Below, piece after piece: positions 8,993 through 17,266 of a DNA stretch of 64,000 nucleotides. The stretch comes from Pelomonas sp. CA6 (GTDB taxonomy: Bacteria; Pseudomonadota; Gammaproteobacteria; Burkholderiales; Burkholderiaceae_C). Position numbers and translations under genes: made by a program. The notes beneath the pieces are model-generated. The model was not told the DNA's origin and ran no database searches. It saw nothing but the letters and a program-made list of their open reading frames with translations. Numbering within the stretch: position 1 is the first letter of the stretch; each line of letters starts with the position of its first letter. The DNA lies in assembly GCF_022549225.1 (NCBI RefSeq), contig NZ_JAKZFD010000009.1, positions 124,001 to 188,000 of the forward strand. The letters are read 5' to 3'.

Positions 8993-9915
8993 TGACAACA
9001 CCCTTGGAACTGCGCCATCTGCGCACCCTGATCGCGTTGCGCGAGGCCGGCAACCTGTCGCGCGCGGCGCAGCTGCTCAACCTCACCCAGTCCGCGCTGT
9101 CGCACCAGCTCAAGGCCCTGGAGCACTACTACGGCGTGCCGCTGTTCGAGCGCAAGTCCTCGCCGCCGGTGTTCGGCATGGCCGGGCAGCGCCTGCTGCG
9201 CCTGGCCGAACAGGTGCTGCCGCTGGTCGATGACGCCGAGCTGGACCTGCGCCGGCTGGTGGCCGGATCCGCCGGGCAGTTGCGCATCGCGGTGGAGTGC
9301 CACACCTGCTTTGACTGGCTGATGCCGGCGATGGATGCCTTCCGTGCGCGCTGGCCGGATGTCGAGTTGGACATCGCGTCGGGCTTCCATGCCGACCCGG
9401 TCGGCCTGCTGCACCAGGGGCGTGCAGAGCTGGCCGTGGTCTCCGAGGTGGACGCCGGCGAGACCGGCGTGCAGGTGCACCCGCTGTTCAGTTTCGAGAT
9501 CCTGGCCTTGCTGCCCAAGGGCCATGCGTTGCTGGACAAGCCCTGGCTGGAGGCCACCGACTTCGCCGCCCAGCCGCTGATCACCTACCCCGTCCCCGAC
9601 GAGATGCTGGACCTGGTGCGGCGCGTGCTGCAGCCGGCCGGCGTTTCGCCGCCGCGGCGCACCAGCGAGCTGACCGTGGCCATTCTGCAGCTCGTGGCCA
9701 GCGGGCGCGGGCTGTCCGCCCTGCCCGCCTGGGCCGTCGAGAGCTATCTGAAGCGCGGCTATGTGGCCAGCCAGCGCATCGGCGAGCAGGGCCTGACCGG
9801 CAGCTTGTATGCCGTCAGCACGCGCGCGCTGGCCGAGCGGCCCTTCCTCGCCGACTTCGTGCGCATCATGCGTGAATCCTCGCTGCTGAACCTGCCCGGC
9901 ATCAGCCTGCTGTGA
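8992..9915 (+). CDS. metR: LysR-type regulator of methionine synthesis, MetR
   Basis: 307 residues. The LysR winged helix-turn-helix lies at about 5-63 (LRTLIALREAGNLSRAAQLL, SQSALSHQLKALE). An effector-binding domain follows (about 92-295) with LRIAVECHTCFDWLMP, a block characteristic of MetR, whose co-effector is homocysteine. The position divergent to metE confirms the assignment. It should activate metE and repress itself. The MetR-type box at 8980-8992 overlaps its start codon. Confidence 0.94.
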   Translation: MTTPLELRHLRTLIALREAGNLSRAAQLLNLTQSALSHQLKALEHYYGVPLFERKSSPPVFGMAGQRLLRLAEQVLPLVDDAELDLRRLVAGSAGQLRIAVECHTCFDWLMPAMDAFRARWPDVELDIASGFHADPVGLLHQGRAELAVVSEVDAGETGVQVHPLFSFEILALLPKGHALLDKPWLEATDFAAQPLITYPVPDEMLDLVRRVLQPAGVSPPRRTSELTVAILQLVASGRGLSALPAWAVESYLKRGYVASQRIGEQGLTGSLYAVSTRALAERPFLADFVRIMRESSLLNLPGISLL

Positions 9916-9938
9916 TCCTGGATCCCCGCCGTGGCGGC

Positions 9939-11651
9939 TCAGCCATGGGCGGGTGCCGGCGGCGGCGCGAAGCGCTGTAGCACATGGCCGCTCATGCCCC
10001 GGGCCAGTTCCTCTTCGCCATAGAACACGGTGCCCAGGCCCTCGCGGCGTAGCAGCTGCGAGGTCTCCTCGCTGTGGGTGCGCAGCACGACCTCGATGCC
10101 CGGGTTGAGCAGGCGCGCCGTCTCCACCATCTTGCGCGCGCCCAGCGGGTCCGGCGTCGCGACAACCAGCATCGCCGCGTTCGCGATGTGCGCCTGGATC
10201 AGCACCGCGGGGTCGGCGGCGTCGCCGGACACCGCGGCCTTGCCGGCGGCGCGCAGCGCCTCCACCAGCTCGCGGTTCTGCTCGGCCACCACGTAGGGAA
10301 TGCCGCGTCCATCCAGCGCCTCGGCGATGCGCCGGCCGACCCGGCCCAGGCCCACCAGCACGACCTGACCCTCCAGGTATTTGCGCTCGGTGTCGGTGGG
10401 CAGCTCGGCATAGGGATCGCCACGCTGCTCCAGCCGGCGCGCCAGCGCCGAACGGTCCAGAATCCAGCGCCGCAGCGGCTGGACGGCCGCGAACAACAGC
10501 GGGTTGAGCGCGATCGAGATCAGCGCGCCCGCCAGCATCAGGCTCATGCCCTCCTGCGGCAGCAGCCCCAGCGACAGCCCCAGCCCGGCGAGGATGAAGG
10601 AGAACTCGCCGATCTGCGCCAGGCTGGCCGAAACCGTCAGCGCCGTGTTCAGCGGGTAGCGCAGCGCCAGCACCAGCAGCAGCGCCGCGGCCGACTTGCC
10701 CAGCATGATGATCGCCACCACGACCAGCACATGCAGCGGCTTGTCCAGCAGGATGGCGGGCTCGAACAGCATGCCCACGGCGACGAAGAACAGCACCGAG
10801 AACGCGTCGCGCAGCGGCAGCGACTCCTGCGCGGCGCGGTGACTGAACTCGGACTCGCGCATCACCATGCCAGCGAAGAAGGCGCCCAGCGCGAACGAGA
10901 CGCTGAACAACTGGGCCGCGCCATAGGCGATGCCGATGGCCGCGGCGACGACCGACAGCGTGAACAGCTCGCGCGAGCCGGTGCGCGAGATCTGCCACAG
11001 CAGCCAGGGCAGCACGCGCCGCCCCGCCACCAGCATCAACGCGATGAAGGCCGCGACCTGCAGCAGGGTCCAGCCCACGGTGCGCCACAGCGGATCGGCG
11101 CCGGCGGCCGGACCGGTTCCGCCGCCCAACACGCCGGCCAGCGGCGGCAGCAGCACCAGCACCAGCACGGTCGCCAGGTCCTCGACGACCAGCCAGCCCA
11201 CCGCGATGCGGCCGTTCATGCTCTCCAGCACGCCGCGCGCCTCCAGCGCCTTCAGCAGCACCACGGTGCTGGCGCAGGACAGCGACAGCCCGAACACCAG
11301 CGCGCTGCCCCAGGACCAGCCCCAGAGCCAGGCCACGCCCATGCCCAGCAGCGTGGCCAGCGTCATCTGCACCACGGCGCCGGGCACGGCGATGCGGCGC
11401 ACCGCCAGCAGGTCGCGCAGCGAGAAATGCAGGCCGACGCCGAACATCAGCAGCATCACGCCGATCTCGCTGAGCTGCGAGGCGAGCTTGACATCGGCGA
11501 CGAAGCCCGGCGTGCCCGGACCGATGATGATGCCCGCGACCAGATAGCCCACCAGTGCAGGCACGCGCATGCGCTCGGCGAGGAAGCCCAGGATCAGCGC
11601 CATGCCGAAACCGGCGGCCAGGGTGGTGATCAGCGGGATGTGGTGATCCAT
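9939..11651 (-). CDS. ybaL: Monovalent cation:proton antiporter, YbaL type (CPA2, with TrkA-N domain)
   Basis: 570 residues. The N-terminal CPA2 exchanger domain has about 12-13 hydrophobic segments (roughly residues 5-400). It contains LVGYLVAGIIIGPGTPGFVAD, LLMFGVGLHFSLRDL and GWLVVEDL, which match YbaL rather than KefB/KefC. A cytoplasmic TrkA-N (RCK) domain follows (about 418-540) with the nucleotide motif GLGRVGRRIAEAL and an acidic residue after the second strand. Members exchange K+ or Na+ for protons across the inner membrane and are gated by nucleotide binding; YbaL itself has no settled substrate. Single gene, convergent with metR (23 bases apart). Confidence 0.9.
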   Translation of the reverse strand: MDHHIPLITTLAAGFGMALILGFLAERMRVPALVGYLVAGIIIGPGTPGFVADVKLASQLSEIGVMLLMFGVGLHFSLRDLLAVRRIAVPGAVVQMTLATLLGMGVAWLWGWSWGSALVFGLSLSCASTVVLLKALEARGVLESMNGRIAVGWLVVEDLATVLVLVLLPPLAGVLGGGTGPAAGADPLWRTVGWTLLQVAAFIALMLVAGRRVLPWLLWQISRTGSRELFTLSVVAAAIGIAYGAAQLFSVSFALGAFFAGMVMRESEFSHRAAQESLPLRDAFSVLFFVAVGMLFEPAILLDKPLHVLVVVAIIMLGKSAAALLLVLALRYPLNTALTVSASLAQIGEFSFILAGLGLSLGLLPQEGMSLMLAGALISIALNPLLFAAVQPLRRWILDRSALARRLEQRGDPYAELPTDTERKYLEGQVVLVGLGRVGRRIAEALDGRGIPYVVAEQNRELVEALRAAGKAAVSGDAADPAVLIQAHIANAAMLVVATPDPLGARKMVETARLLNPGIEVVLRTHSEETSQLLRREGLGTVFYGEEELARGMSGHVLQRFAPPPAPAHG

Positions 11652-11903
11652 TCAGGCGTGGCGGTGAAAAAGGACGAAGGGATGGCCGATTGTGACGGAC
11701 GACACGCCCGCGCCGCGCGCACGGGCGTGCGCCGTCCGCGCAACGGTGGCCGCTGCGGTGGGGCGGCAGGCCGGGCCGCGGCGCCAAATGTGGATTCCTT
11801 CCTTAGCGGCGGCGCCATCTTGGTTTTCAATCCGGGCATGCGGCCGCGGGCGCGGCTGCAGACAATCGGACGGCCACAGGAAACGGGACTGCCGAGGGGC
11901 GCA

Positions 11904-13166
11904 ATGTACGAACTGCCGTTGACGGGACTGGTGCTGAGCGGAGGCGGCGCGCGCGCGGCCTATCAGGTGGGCGTGTTGCGCGTGATCGCGCGCCTGCGTC
12001 GCGAGGCCTTCGGTCGCCATGTGCCGCGCAGCAATCCCTTCGGCGTGATCACCGGCACCTCGGCTGGCGCGATCAACGGCGCGGCGCTGGCCTGCCATGC
12101 CGACGATTTCGATGCCGCCGTCGAGCGGCTGGCGCAGACATGGGCCGGCATCCATGTGGACCAGGTCTACCGCAGCGACACCATCGGGCTGATGGGCAGC
12201 GCGCTGCGCTGGCTCACCATGCTGACCCTGGGTTGGGGCCCGGCGCGCGGCGTGCAACCGCGCGCGCTGCTGGACAACCGCCCGCTGCTGGGTCTGCTGG
12301 AACGCCTGGTGCCAATGGAGCGGCTGCCGCAGATGCTGCAGCAGCACCATCTGCATGCCTTCGCCGTCACGGCCTCGGGCTATAGCGACGGCATGCACAT
12401 GAGCTTCTACCAGAGCGGACGTCCCATTCCCCCGTGGAAGCGCAGCCAGCGCCTGTCGTCGGCCGCGTCGCTGCGTCATGCCCACCTGATGGCTTCGGCG
12501 GCCATCCCCTTCGTGTTCGAGCCGGTGCGGCTGGACGATCCGGCCGGCGCCGCCTGGTATGGCGACGGCTCCATGCGCCAGAGCGCACCGCTGTCGCCGG
12601 CCATTCATCTGGGCGCCAAGCAGCTGCTGATCATCGGAGCGGGCCGGCTGCAGGAACCGCAGACCCTGCCGCGGCGCGACCCGGCCTTCCCCAGCCTGGC
12701 GCAGATCGCCGGCCATGCGCTGTCCAGCATCTTCCTGGACGCGCTGGCGGTAGACATCGAACGGATGGAGCGCATCAACCGCACGCTGGCCCTGCTGCCG
12801 CCCGAGCTGCGCCACCTCAGCCCGCTCAAGCCGCTCAGTGCGCTGGTCATCGCGCCCAGCGAGCGGCTGGACGCGATCGCCGCCGACCATGTGCGCGCGC
12901 TGCCGCGCACGCTGCGCGCGCTGCTGGGCGCGGTGGGCGTGAGCCAGGGCAAGGCGCAGGGCGGCGCACTGGCCAGCTATCTGCTGTTCGAATCGGACTA
13001 CACGCGCGCGCTGATGGACCTGGGCGAAAAGGACGCGCTGGCGCAGCGCGACCGCCTGCTCGAATGGCTGGCGCCGCAGGCGCAAGACCTGGCCCCGTCC
13101 GACGACGAGGACGACGCCGGCACCCCCACGCTGCCCAGCATGGACAGCTATTCGCCCAGCGCATAA
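11904..13166 (+). CDS. Patatin-like phospholipase
   Basis: 420 residues. It has the oxyanion loop LSGGGARAAYQVG (about 11-23), the nucleophile elbow GTSAG with Ser53 and the second catalytic residue in DGS (Asp221), together the Ser-Asp dyad of patatins. No signal peptide or beta-barrel domain is visible, so it is a cytosolic or peripheral lipid acyl-hydrolase rather than an autotransporter. The start at 11904 follows GAGGGG at good spacing. The frame stays open far upstream, but that sequence is an antisense shadow of ybaL. Substrate and physiological role are unknown. Confidence 0.9.
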   Translation: MYELPLTGLVLSGGGARAAYQVGVLRVIARLRREAFGRHVPRSNPFGVITGTSAGAINGAALACHADDFDAAVERLAQTWAGIHVDQVYRSDTIGLMGSALRWLTMLTLGWGPARGVQPRALLDNRPLLGLLERLVPMERLPQMLQQHHLHAFAVTASGYSDGMHMSFYQSGRPIPPWKRSQRLSSAASLRHAHLMASAAIPFVFEPVRLDDPAGAAWYGDGSMRQSAPLSPAIHLGAKQLLIIGAGRLQEPQTLPRRDPAFPSLAQIAGHALSSIFLDALAVDIERMERINRTLALLPPELRHLSPLKPLSALVIAPSERLDAIAADHVRALPRTLRALLGAVGVSQGKAQGGALASYLLFESDYTRALMDLGEKDALAQRDRLLEWLAPQAQDLAPSDDEDDAGTPTLPSMDSYSPSA

Positions 13167-13235
13167 GCTCGCGCCGAAATCGCACAAGAACATGCCGGGG
13201 CCGGCCCTGCCCGCTCGGCACAATCACGACCGGCC

Positions 13236-13255
13236 CGGCGGCCGATGGGCCGCCG
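13236..13255 (+). terminator. GC-rich hairpin between the patatin gene and fccA
   Basis: CGGCGGCC, GATG, GGCCGCCG: a perfect 8-base stem, ending 21 bases before the fccA start. No T-run follows, so it may be a terminator for the patatin gene or a leader structure of the fccAB message. Confidence 0.35.
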
Positions 13256-13276
13256 GCGAGCGATAGGAGACGCGCA

Positions 13277-13612
13277 ATGCCCCCCAACCCCGCGAAGCGG
13301 CTCGCGGCCGCGGTGCTGCTGGCCGGATTCGGTTCGGCCGCCCTGGCCCAGGCCGCTCCCGACGTCCATCCGCTGCTGGCACGCAACCTGGCGGCCACCT
13401 GCGCCAACTGCCATGGCACCCAGGGCGCGTCGCACGGCGAACTGCCCAGCCTGGCCGGTCGCGACGCCGCCGAACTTCAACGGCTGCTTGCCGAATTCCG
13501 CAGCGGCGCGCGCGCCGGCACCATCATGCCGCAGATCGCCAAGGGCTACAGCGAGGAACAGCTGCGCCTGATCGTCGGCTATTTCGCGGCCCAGCCGCAT
13601 CCCAAGCGCTGA
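13277..13612 (+). CDS. fccA: Cytochrome c subunit of flavocytochrome c sulfide dehydrogenase
   Basis: 111 residues with an Ala-rich signal peptide (cleavage probably near ALAQA, residue 26). It has one haem c site, CANCH (Cys42, Cys45, His46), and a likely axial Met84 in GTIMPQIAKGY. It is a periplasmic class I cytochrome c. Only 11 bases separate it from fccB, so the two form the two-subunit enzyme that oxidises sulfide and passes electrons to cytochrome c. The start at 13277 has an AGGAGA ribosome site. A generic c-type cytochrome is the alternative if the neighbour were ignored. Confidence 0.85.
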   Translation: MPPNPAKRLAAAVLLAGFGSAALAQAAPDVHPLLARNLAATCANCHGTQGASHGELPSLAGRDAAELQRLLAEFRSGARAGTIMPQIAKGYSEEQLRLIVGYFAAQPHPKR

Positions 13613-13623
13613 CGGAGCCCGGC

Positions 13624-14925
13624 ATGGAAGCCAACAACAAGATGGAAACCCCAAGCCGCCGCGAGCTGCTGCTGGGCGCGCTGGCGCTGGGCGCGGGGCC
13701 GCTGCTGGGCTGCGCCGCCTCCCCCACCGGGCCCGGCCTGGGCCGGGTGGTCGTCGTGGGCGCGGGCTTTGGCGGCGCCACCGCGGCGCGCTATCTCAAG
13801 CTCTGGGGCGGCAACATCGAGGTGACGCTGGTGGACCGCAACCCCGCCTTCGTGTCCTGCCCGCTGTCCAATCTGGTGCTGGGCGGCCATCGTCAGATGG
13901 CCGACATCACACGCGATTACGCAGGGCTGGACGCGCTGGGGGTGCGTCGCATCCAGGCCGAGGTCGCGGCGATCGACGCCGATGCGCGCCAGGTCCGTCT
14001 GGCCGACGGCACGCGGCTGACCTACGACCGCCTGGTGCTGTCGCCCGGCGTGGACTTCATGGCCGACACCGTGGACGGGCTGCGCCCGGCGCTGGACAGC
14101 GGCCAGGTGCTGCATGCCTGGAAGGCCGGCCCGCAGACGCTGGCCCTGCGCCGCCGCCTGGAGGCGCTGCCCGACGGCGGCGTGGTCGCGATGACGGTGC
14201 CCAAGGCGCCCTACCGCTGCCCGCCCGGCCCCTACGAGCGCGCCTGCATGATCGCCAGCTATCTGAAGCAGGCCAAGCCGCGCGCCAAGCTGCTCGTGCT
14301 CGATGCCAACCCGGAGATCCAGTCCAAGAAGGCGTTGTTCGAACGTGCCTTCAAGACGCACTACGCGGACCAGCTGGAGTACCGCCCCAATGCGGAACTG
14401 AAGGAGCTGGCCGAGGGTGGCCGGCTGGCGCGGCTGGAGTTCGAGGACGTGCGCGCCGACCTGTTCAACGTCATTCCGCCACAGCGCGCGGCCGACCTGG
14501 CGCTGGCCGCCGGCGTGGTCAACGTCAACCAACGCTGGGCCGCGGTGAACTGGCTGACCCTGGAGTCCACCGCCGTGCCCGGCCTCCATGTGCTGGGCGA
14601 CGCGCTGTTTCCCGGGCCGGGCATGCCCAAGTCCGGCCACATGGCCAACCAGCAGGCCAAGCTGGCCGCGGCGGCCATCATCCAGCTGCTCAAGGGCGAG
14701 GCAGTCAACCCGACGCCGGTGCTGATGAACACCTGCTACAGCTTCGTCACCGCGCAGGACGTGATCCACGTCGCCTCGGTGCACCAGTACGACGCCGCGG
14801 AGCGCGGCTTCAAGCCGGTGGCCGGCGCGGGCGGCGTGTCGGAGTCGGCCAGCGCACTGGAAGGCCGCTATGCCCAGTCCTGGGCCTACAACATCTGGGA
14901 CGACATGCTGGGCGGCAAGACCTGA
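13624..14925 (+). CDS. fccB: Flavoprotein subunit of sulfide dehydrogenase (FccB/SoxF type)
   Basis: 433 residues. A twin-arginine export signal is visible (SRRELLLGALALGAG, about residues 11-25), as expected for a flavoprotein exported folded. The FAD-binding fold starts at VVVVGAGFGGATAARYL (about 38-54). The redox-active cysteines lie in SCPLSNLVLGG and YRCPPGPYERA, where the disulfide attacks sulfide. The C-terminal FCSD flavin-binding domain ends in YAQSWAYNIWDDMLG. Periplasmic partner of FccA. It converges on soxZ, with only 18 bases containing a 12-base palindrome (14929-14940) in between. Confidence 0.92.
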   Translation: MEANNKMETPSRRELLLGALALGAGPLLGCAASPTGPGLGRVVVVGAGFGGATAARYLKLWGGNIEVTLVDRNPAFVSCPLSNLVLGGHRQMADITRDYAGLDALGVRRIQAEVAAIDADARQVRLADGTRLTYDRLVLSPGVDFMADTVDGLRPALDSGQVLHAWKAGPQTLALRRRLEALPDGGVVAMTVPKAPYRCPPGPYERACMIASYLKQAKPRAKLLVLDANPEIQSKKALFERAFKTHYADQLEYRPNAELKELAEGGRLARLEFEDVRADLFNVIPPQRAADLALAAGVVNVNQRWAAVNWLTLESTAVPGLHVLGDALFPGPGMPKSGHMANQQAKLAAAAIIQLLKGEAVNPTPVLMNTCYSFVTAQDVIHVASVHQYDAAERGFKPVAGAGGVSESASALEGRYAQSWAYNIWDDMLGGKT

Positions 14926-14943
14926 CCCCCGGCGCGCCGGCGC

Positions 14944-15273
14944 TCAGGCGCCGATCAGCGCGTCCTCGCTGCGCCGGTTGCCGCGGTTGTCCACCCAGGC
15001 CACCGTGACCTTGTCGCCGGCCTTGGCGCCACGGATCACGATCTGGATGAAGGGGTTCTTGGACACCGAGGGGCCCCATTCCGCGTTGAGCAGTTCGCGG
15101 CCCTTCCAGCTGATGCGGACCTCGTTGATGAACCAGGCCGGCACCAGCGCACCGCTGCCGTCCTTGCGCTGGCCGGTTTCCATTTCGTGGGGGATCAGCA
15201 CGCGCAGCGTGGCCTTGTCGCCGTTGAGCTGGGCGCGGATGCGCATCGCGTTGTTGTTCTGCGTGTCGGACAT
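14944..15273 (-). CDS. soxZ: Thiosulfate oxidation carrier complex protein SoxZ
   Basis: 109 residues with no signal peptide, the usual size. The immunoglobulin-like fold of SoxZ is recognisable from VRISWKGRELLNAEWGPSVSKNPF. It pairs with SoxY, which carries sulfur intermediates on a C-terminal cysteine, and is co-exported with it. A good ribosome site (GGAGGAA) precedes the ATG, 12 bases after the soxY stop. Partner genes soxA, soxX, soxB, soxC and soxD are not in this window. Confidence 0.93.
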   Translation of the reverse strand: MSDTQNNNAMRIRAQLNGDKATLRVLIPHEMETGQRKDGSGALVPAWFINEVRISWKGRELLNAEWGPSVSKNPFIQIVIRGAKAGDKVTVAWVDNRGNRRSEDALIGA

Positions 15274-15285
15274 CGTGTTCCTCCG

Positions 15286-15753
15286 TCAGCCGCCGCAGCC
15301 GCCCAGCGTGACCTTGACCTCGCGCTGCGCATAGAGCACGCGCATGTCCTGGGTCACGGCCACCCCATAGACCAGCGAGGACTGGCTCAGCTTCACGCGC
15401 GTCAGCACCTGCGGCTCCAACTCGGGCGTCAGGTGGTAGACCGCGGCCAGCGCGGCGGGATTTTTCTCGATCAGCACCAGCAACTGGCGCACGCCCGGCA
15501 GGCTGGCGCTGACGCCCACCGGCACGGCGGCACCGTTCTCGGCGATATCCGGCACATTGAGCTGGACCTGGTTGCTCTCCTGCGGCGCCGCATAGCCCAG
15601 CGCGCGCAGCGCCTCGGCCATGGACTTGGCCTCGAACGCGGCCTTGGACGCCCCGCTACCCGTGGCCTGGGCAGGGGCAAGCGCCCCGCAGCCCAGCAGC
15701 AGCGCCGAGACACCGGCGCCCTGCTCCAGCAGCGCCCTGCGACTGATCGTCAT
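15286..15753 (-). CDS. soxY: Sulfur-carrier protein SoxY
   Basis: 155 residues from ATG at 15753 (GGAGG ribosome site 10 bases upstream). A twin-arginine signal is visible (TISRRALLEQGAG). The protein ends in the diagnostic GGCGG tail, whose cysteine is the covalent attachment point for thiosulfate- or sulfide-derived sulfur. Acts in the periplasm as the SoxYZ heterodimer. It lies opposite fccAB, so sulfide oxidised by FccAB could be passed through SoxYZ. A longer frame to 15885 exists but lacks a signal peptide at its start. Confidence 0.93.
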   Translation of the reverse strand: MTISRRALLEQGAGVSALLLGCGALAPAQATGSGASKAAFEAKSMAEALRALGYAAPQESNQVQLNVPDIAENGAAVPVGVSASLPGVRQLLVLIEKNPAALAAVYHLTPELEPQVLTRVKLSQSSLVYGVAVTQDMRVLYAQREVKVTLGGCGG

Positions 15754-15901
15754 TCCTGATACCTCCAACGCGCCCAGGCACCCCGGCCTTCGGCGATGGC
15801 GGCATTGTGCATGGGCGGCGCCTGGCTGCGGATGCGCCCACAGCGCACGGCGACGACCGCGGGCGCTCGACGCCCGGTCGACCACCCGCTAGATTCCCGA
15901 C

Positions 15902-16750
15902 ATGGCGGCCCCATCAGGAATGTCCTTGGAAAGCACAGCGGGCGTTCAGTCCGAGGCGATGTATCAGCAGCGATCCGCCTGCGGCGTGGCATTCGGCCTG
16001 GCCGACTTCACGGAAACCACGGGGCGGTCGGTCCAGCGCCTCGAACCGAGTCAGCCACGCCTGAAAATCCTCATCGCCCAACAGGACATTGCGCTGGGCG
16101 GGCTCCAGGAGGTGCTGACAACGCACAAGGCCTTTGTCGTCGGGCCGTCCTGCCCCCCGCTGCGCTCGATGCATGACGGCACCCTGAGCTGTCTCGAAAT
16201 CGACCTGCCCCCCTGGGCCGGCACCGCCGTATTCGGCGAGCCCGGGCATGACGGGCCGCTGGCGCTTTCCGACCTGATCGGTTCGGCGGCCGACGCGCTG
16301 GCCGAGCAGCTGTCAGCCGCCGCGGACGCGCCGGCGCGGCTGGCTCTGGCGGAGCGCTTTGTCGCCCGTCGGCTGGAGGCCGGGGCGCAGCGCATCTGTC
16401 CGGAGATCCGCTGGGCCTGGGACAGGCTCCAGGATGGCGGAGGGCGGAACTCCATCCGGGCGCTGGCGGACGACATCGGCTGGAGCGGGCGTCACTTCGG
16501 ACAACGCTTTGCCCAGCAAACCGGCCTGCTGCCCAAGACCGCGCTGAGGATGATGCGCTTCGACCGGGCCTGCCGCCTCGTCGAGCAGACACAGCAGCCG
16601 CTGGCCGACATCGCGTTCGCCTGCGGCTACGCGGACCAGAGCCATATGACGCGGGAATTCCTGGCCTTCGCCGCCCGCCCGCCCGATGCCCATCGAAAGG
16701 CCCGCCTCGCCGACCTGCCCGGCACATCGCCGGCGCCGGCGCCAGCGTAG
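15902..16750 (+). CDS. AraC-family transcriptional regulator
   Basis: 282 residues. The C-terminal AraC helix-turn-helix pair is clear: IRALADDIGWSGRHFGQRFAQQTG, then LADIAFACGYADQSHMTREF (about 180-265). The middle resembles the DUF6597-type sensor segment found in AraC proteins that accompany VOC genes (ALAEQLSAAADAPARLALAERFV). The start is uncertain: ATG at 15902 has no clear ribosome site, and ATGs at 15920 and 15959 are possible. The VOC gene follows 87 bases downstream on the same strand and is the likely target or partner. Confidence 0.8.
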   Translation: MAAPSGMSLESTAGVQSEAMYQQRSACGVAFGLADFTETTGRSVQRLEPSQPRLKILIAQQDIALGGLQEVLTTHKAFVVGPSCPPLRSMHDGTLSCLEIDLPPWAGTAVFGEPGHDGPLALSDLIGSAADALAEQLSAAADAPARLALAERFVARRLEAGAQRICPEIRWAWDRLQDGGGRNSIRALADDIGWSGRHFGQRFAQQTGLLPKTALRMMRFDRACRLVEQTQQPLADIAFACGYADQSHMTREFLAFAARPPDAHRKARLADLPGTSPAPAPA

Positions 16751-16837
16751 GCTTGGGTCATTTCCGTTCAAGACGCCCACCCTCGTCGGGACCTACCCTG
16801 CCGCCACCTCAGACCCAACGGACAAGGGAGCGAACAC

Positions 16838-17173
16838 ATGACTGGAGATGTGGGCTACATCGAGATCGGCAGCGGCGACGCGGCAATCACCTCGCGATTC
16901 TTCGCCGATCTTTTCAACTGGCGCTTTCACGCCATGGGCGATGCGGGCGACGGCTGGTTCGAAACGCCGGGCATGAAGGCGGGGCTGCATGGCCAGGATG
17001 CGAGCCACGGCATGGTGGTCTACTTTCGCGTGGCCGACATCGACCAGGCGGCCGCGCGCGTGCGCGCGCTGGGCGGCGAAGTCGACGGGCCAGGGGCCGA
17101 CGAACCGGGCTTTGGTCGCTTCTGCAACTGCCGCGACCCGCAGGGCCTGCGCTTCGGCCTGTTCCAGGCCTGA
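16838..17173 (+). CDS. VOC-family protein (glyoxalase/bleomycin-resistance fold)
   Basis: 111 residues forming one vicinal-oxygen-chelate unit with two beta-alpha-beta-beta-beta halves. It opens with IEIGSGDAAITSRFFADLFNWRF and ends with NCRDPQGLRFGLFQA. The usual metal ligands are only partly present, so enzymatic activity cannot be assumed. The ribosome site AAGGGAG precedes ATG at good spacing. It follows an AraC regulator of the class often linked to VOC genes. Substrate unknown. Confidence 0.82.
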   Translation: MTGDVGYIEIGSGDAAITSRFFADLFNWRFHAMGDAGDGWFETPGMKAGLHGQDASHGMVVYFRVADIDQAAARVRALGGEVDGPGADEPGFGRFCNCRDPQGLRFGLFQA

Positions 17174-17211
17174 CGCCTCCCTACCGCCGCATCCGCGAAG
17201 AAAGGGAACGC

Positions 17212-17231
17212 GCCGGGCGCATGCGCCCGGC
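17212..17231. terminator. 20-base perfect palindrome between convergent genes
   Basis: GCCGGGCGCATGCGCCCGGC lies between the VOC gene (stop at 17173) and the Crp/Fnr gene (stop at 17267) and would fold identically in both transcripts. There is no strong T-run on either side, but the position fits a shared bidirectional terminator. Confidence 0.5.
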
Positions 17232-17266
17232 CCGGTGTTGCGAGGGTGGGCGTCGGCCCGCGGTGG

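Noticed and set aside
10074-11903. Long upstream extension of the patatin frame
   Set aside because: The extension is antisense to ybaL and low-complexity (Gln/His/Arg). The conserved patatin start with a ribosome site is at 11904.
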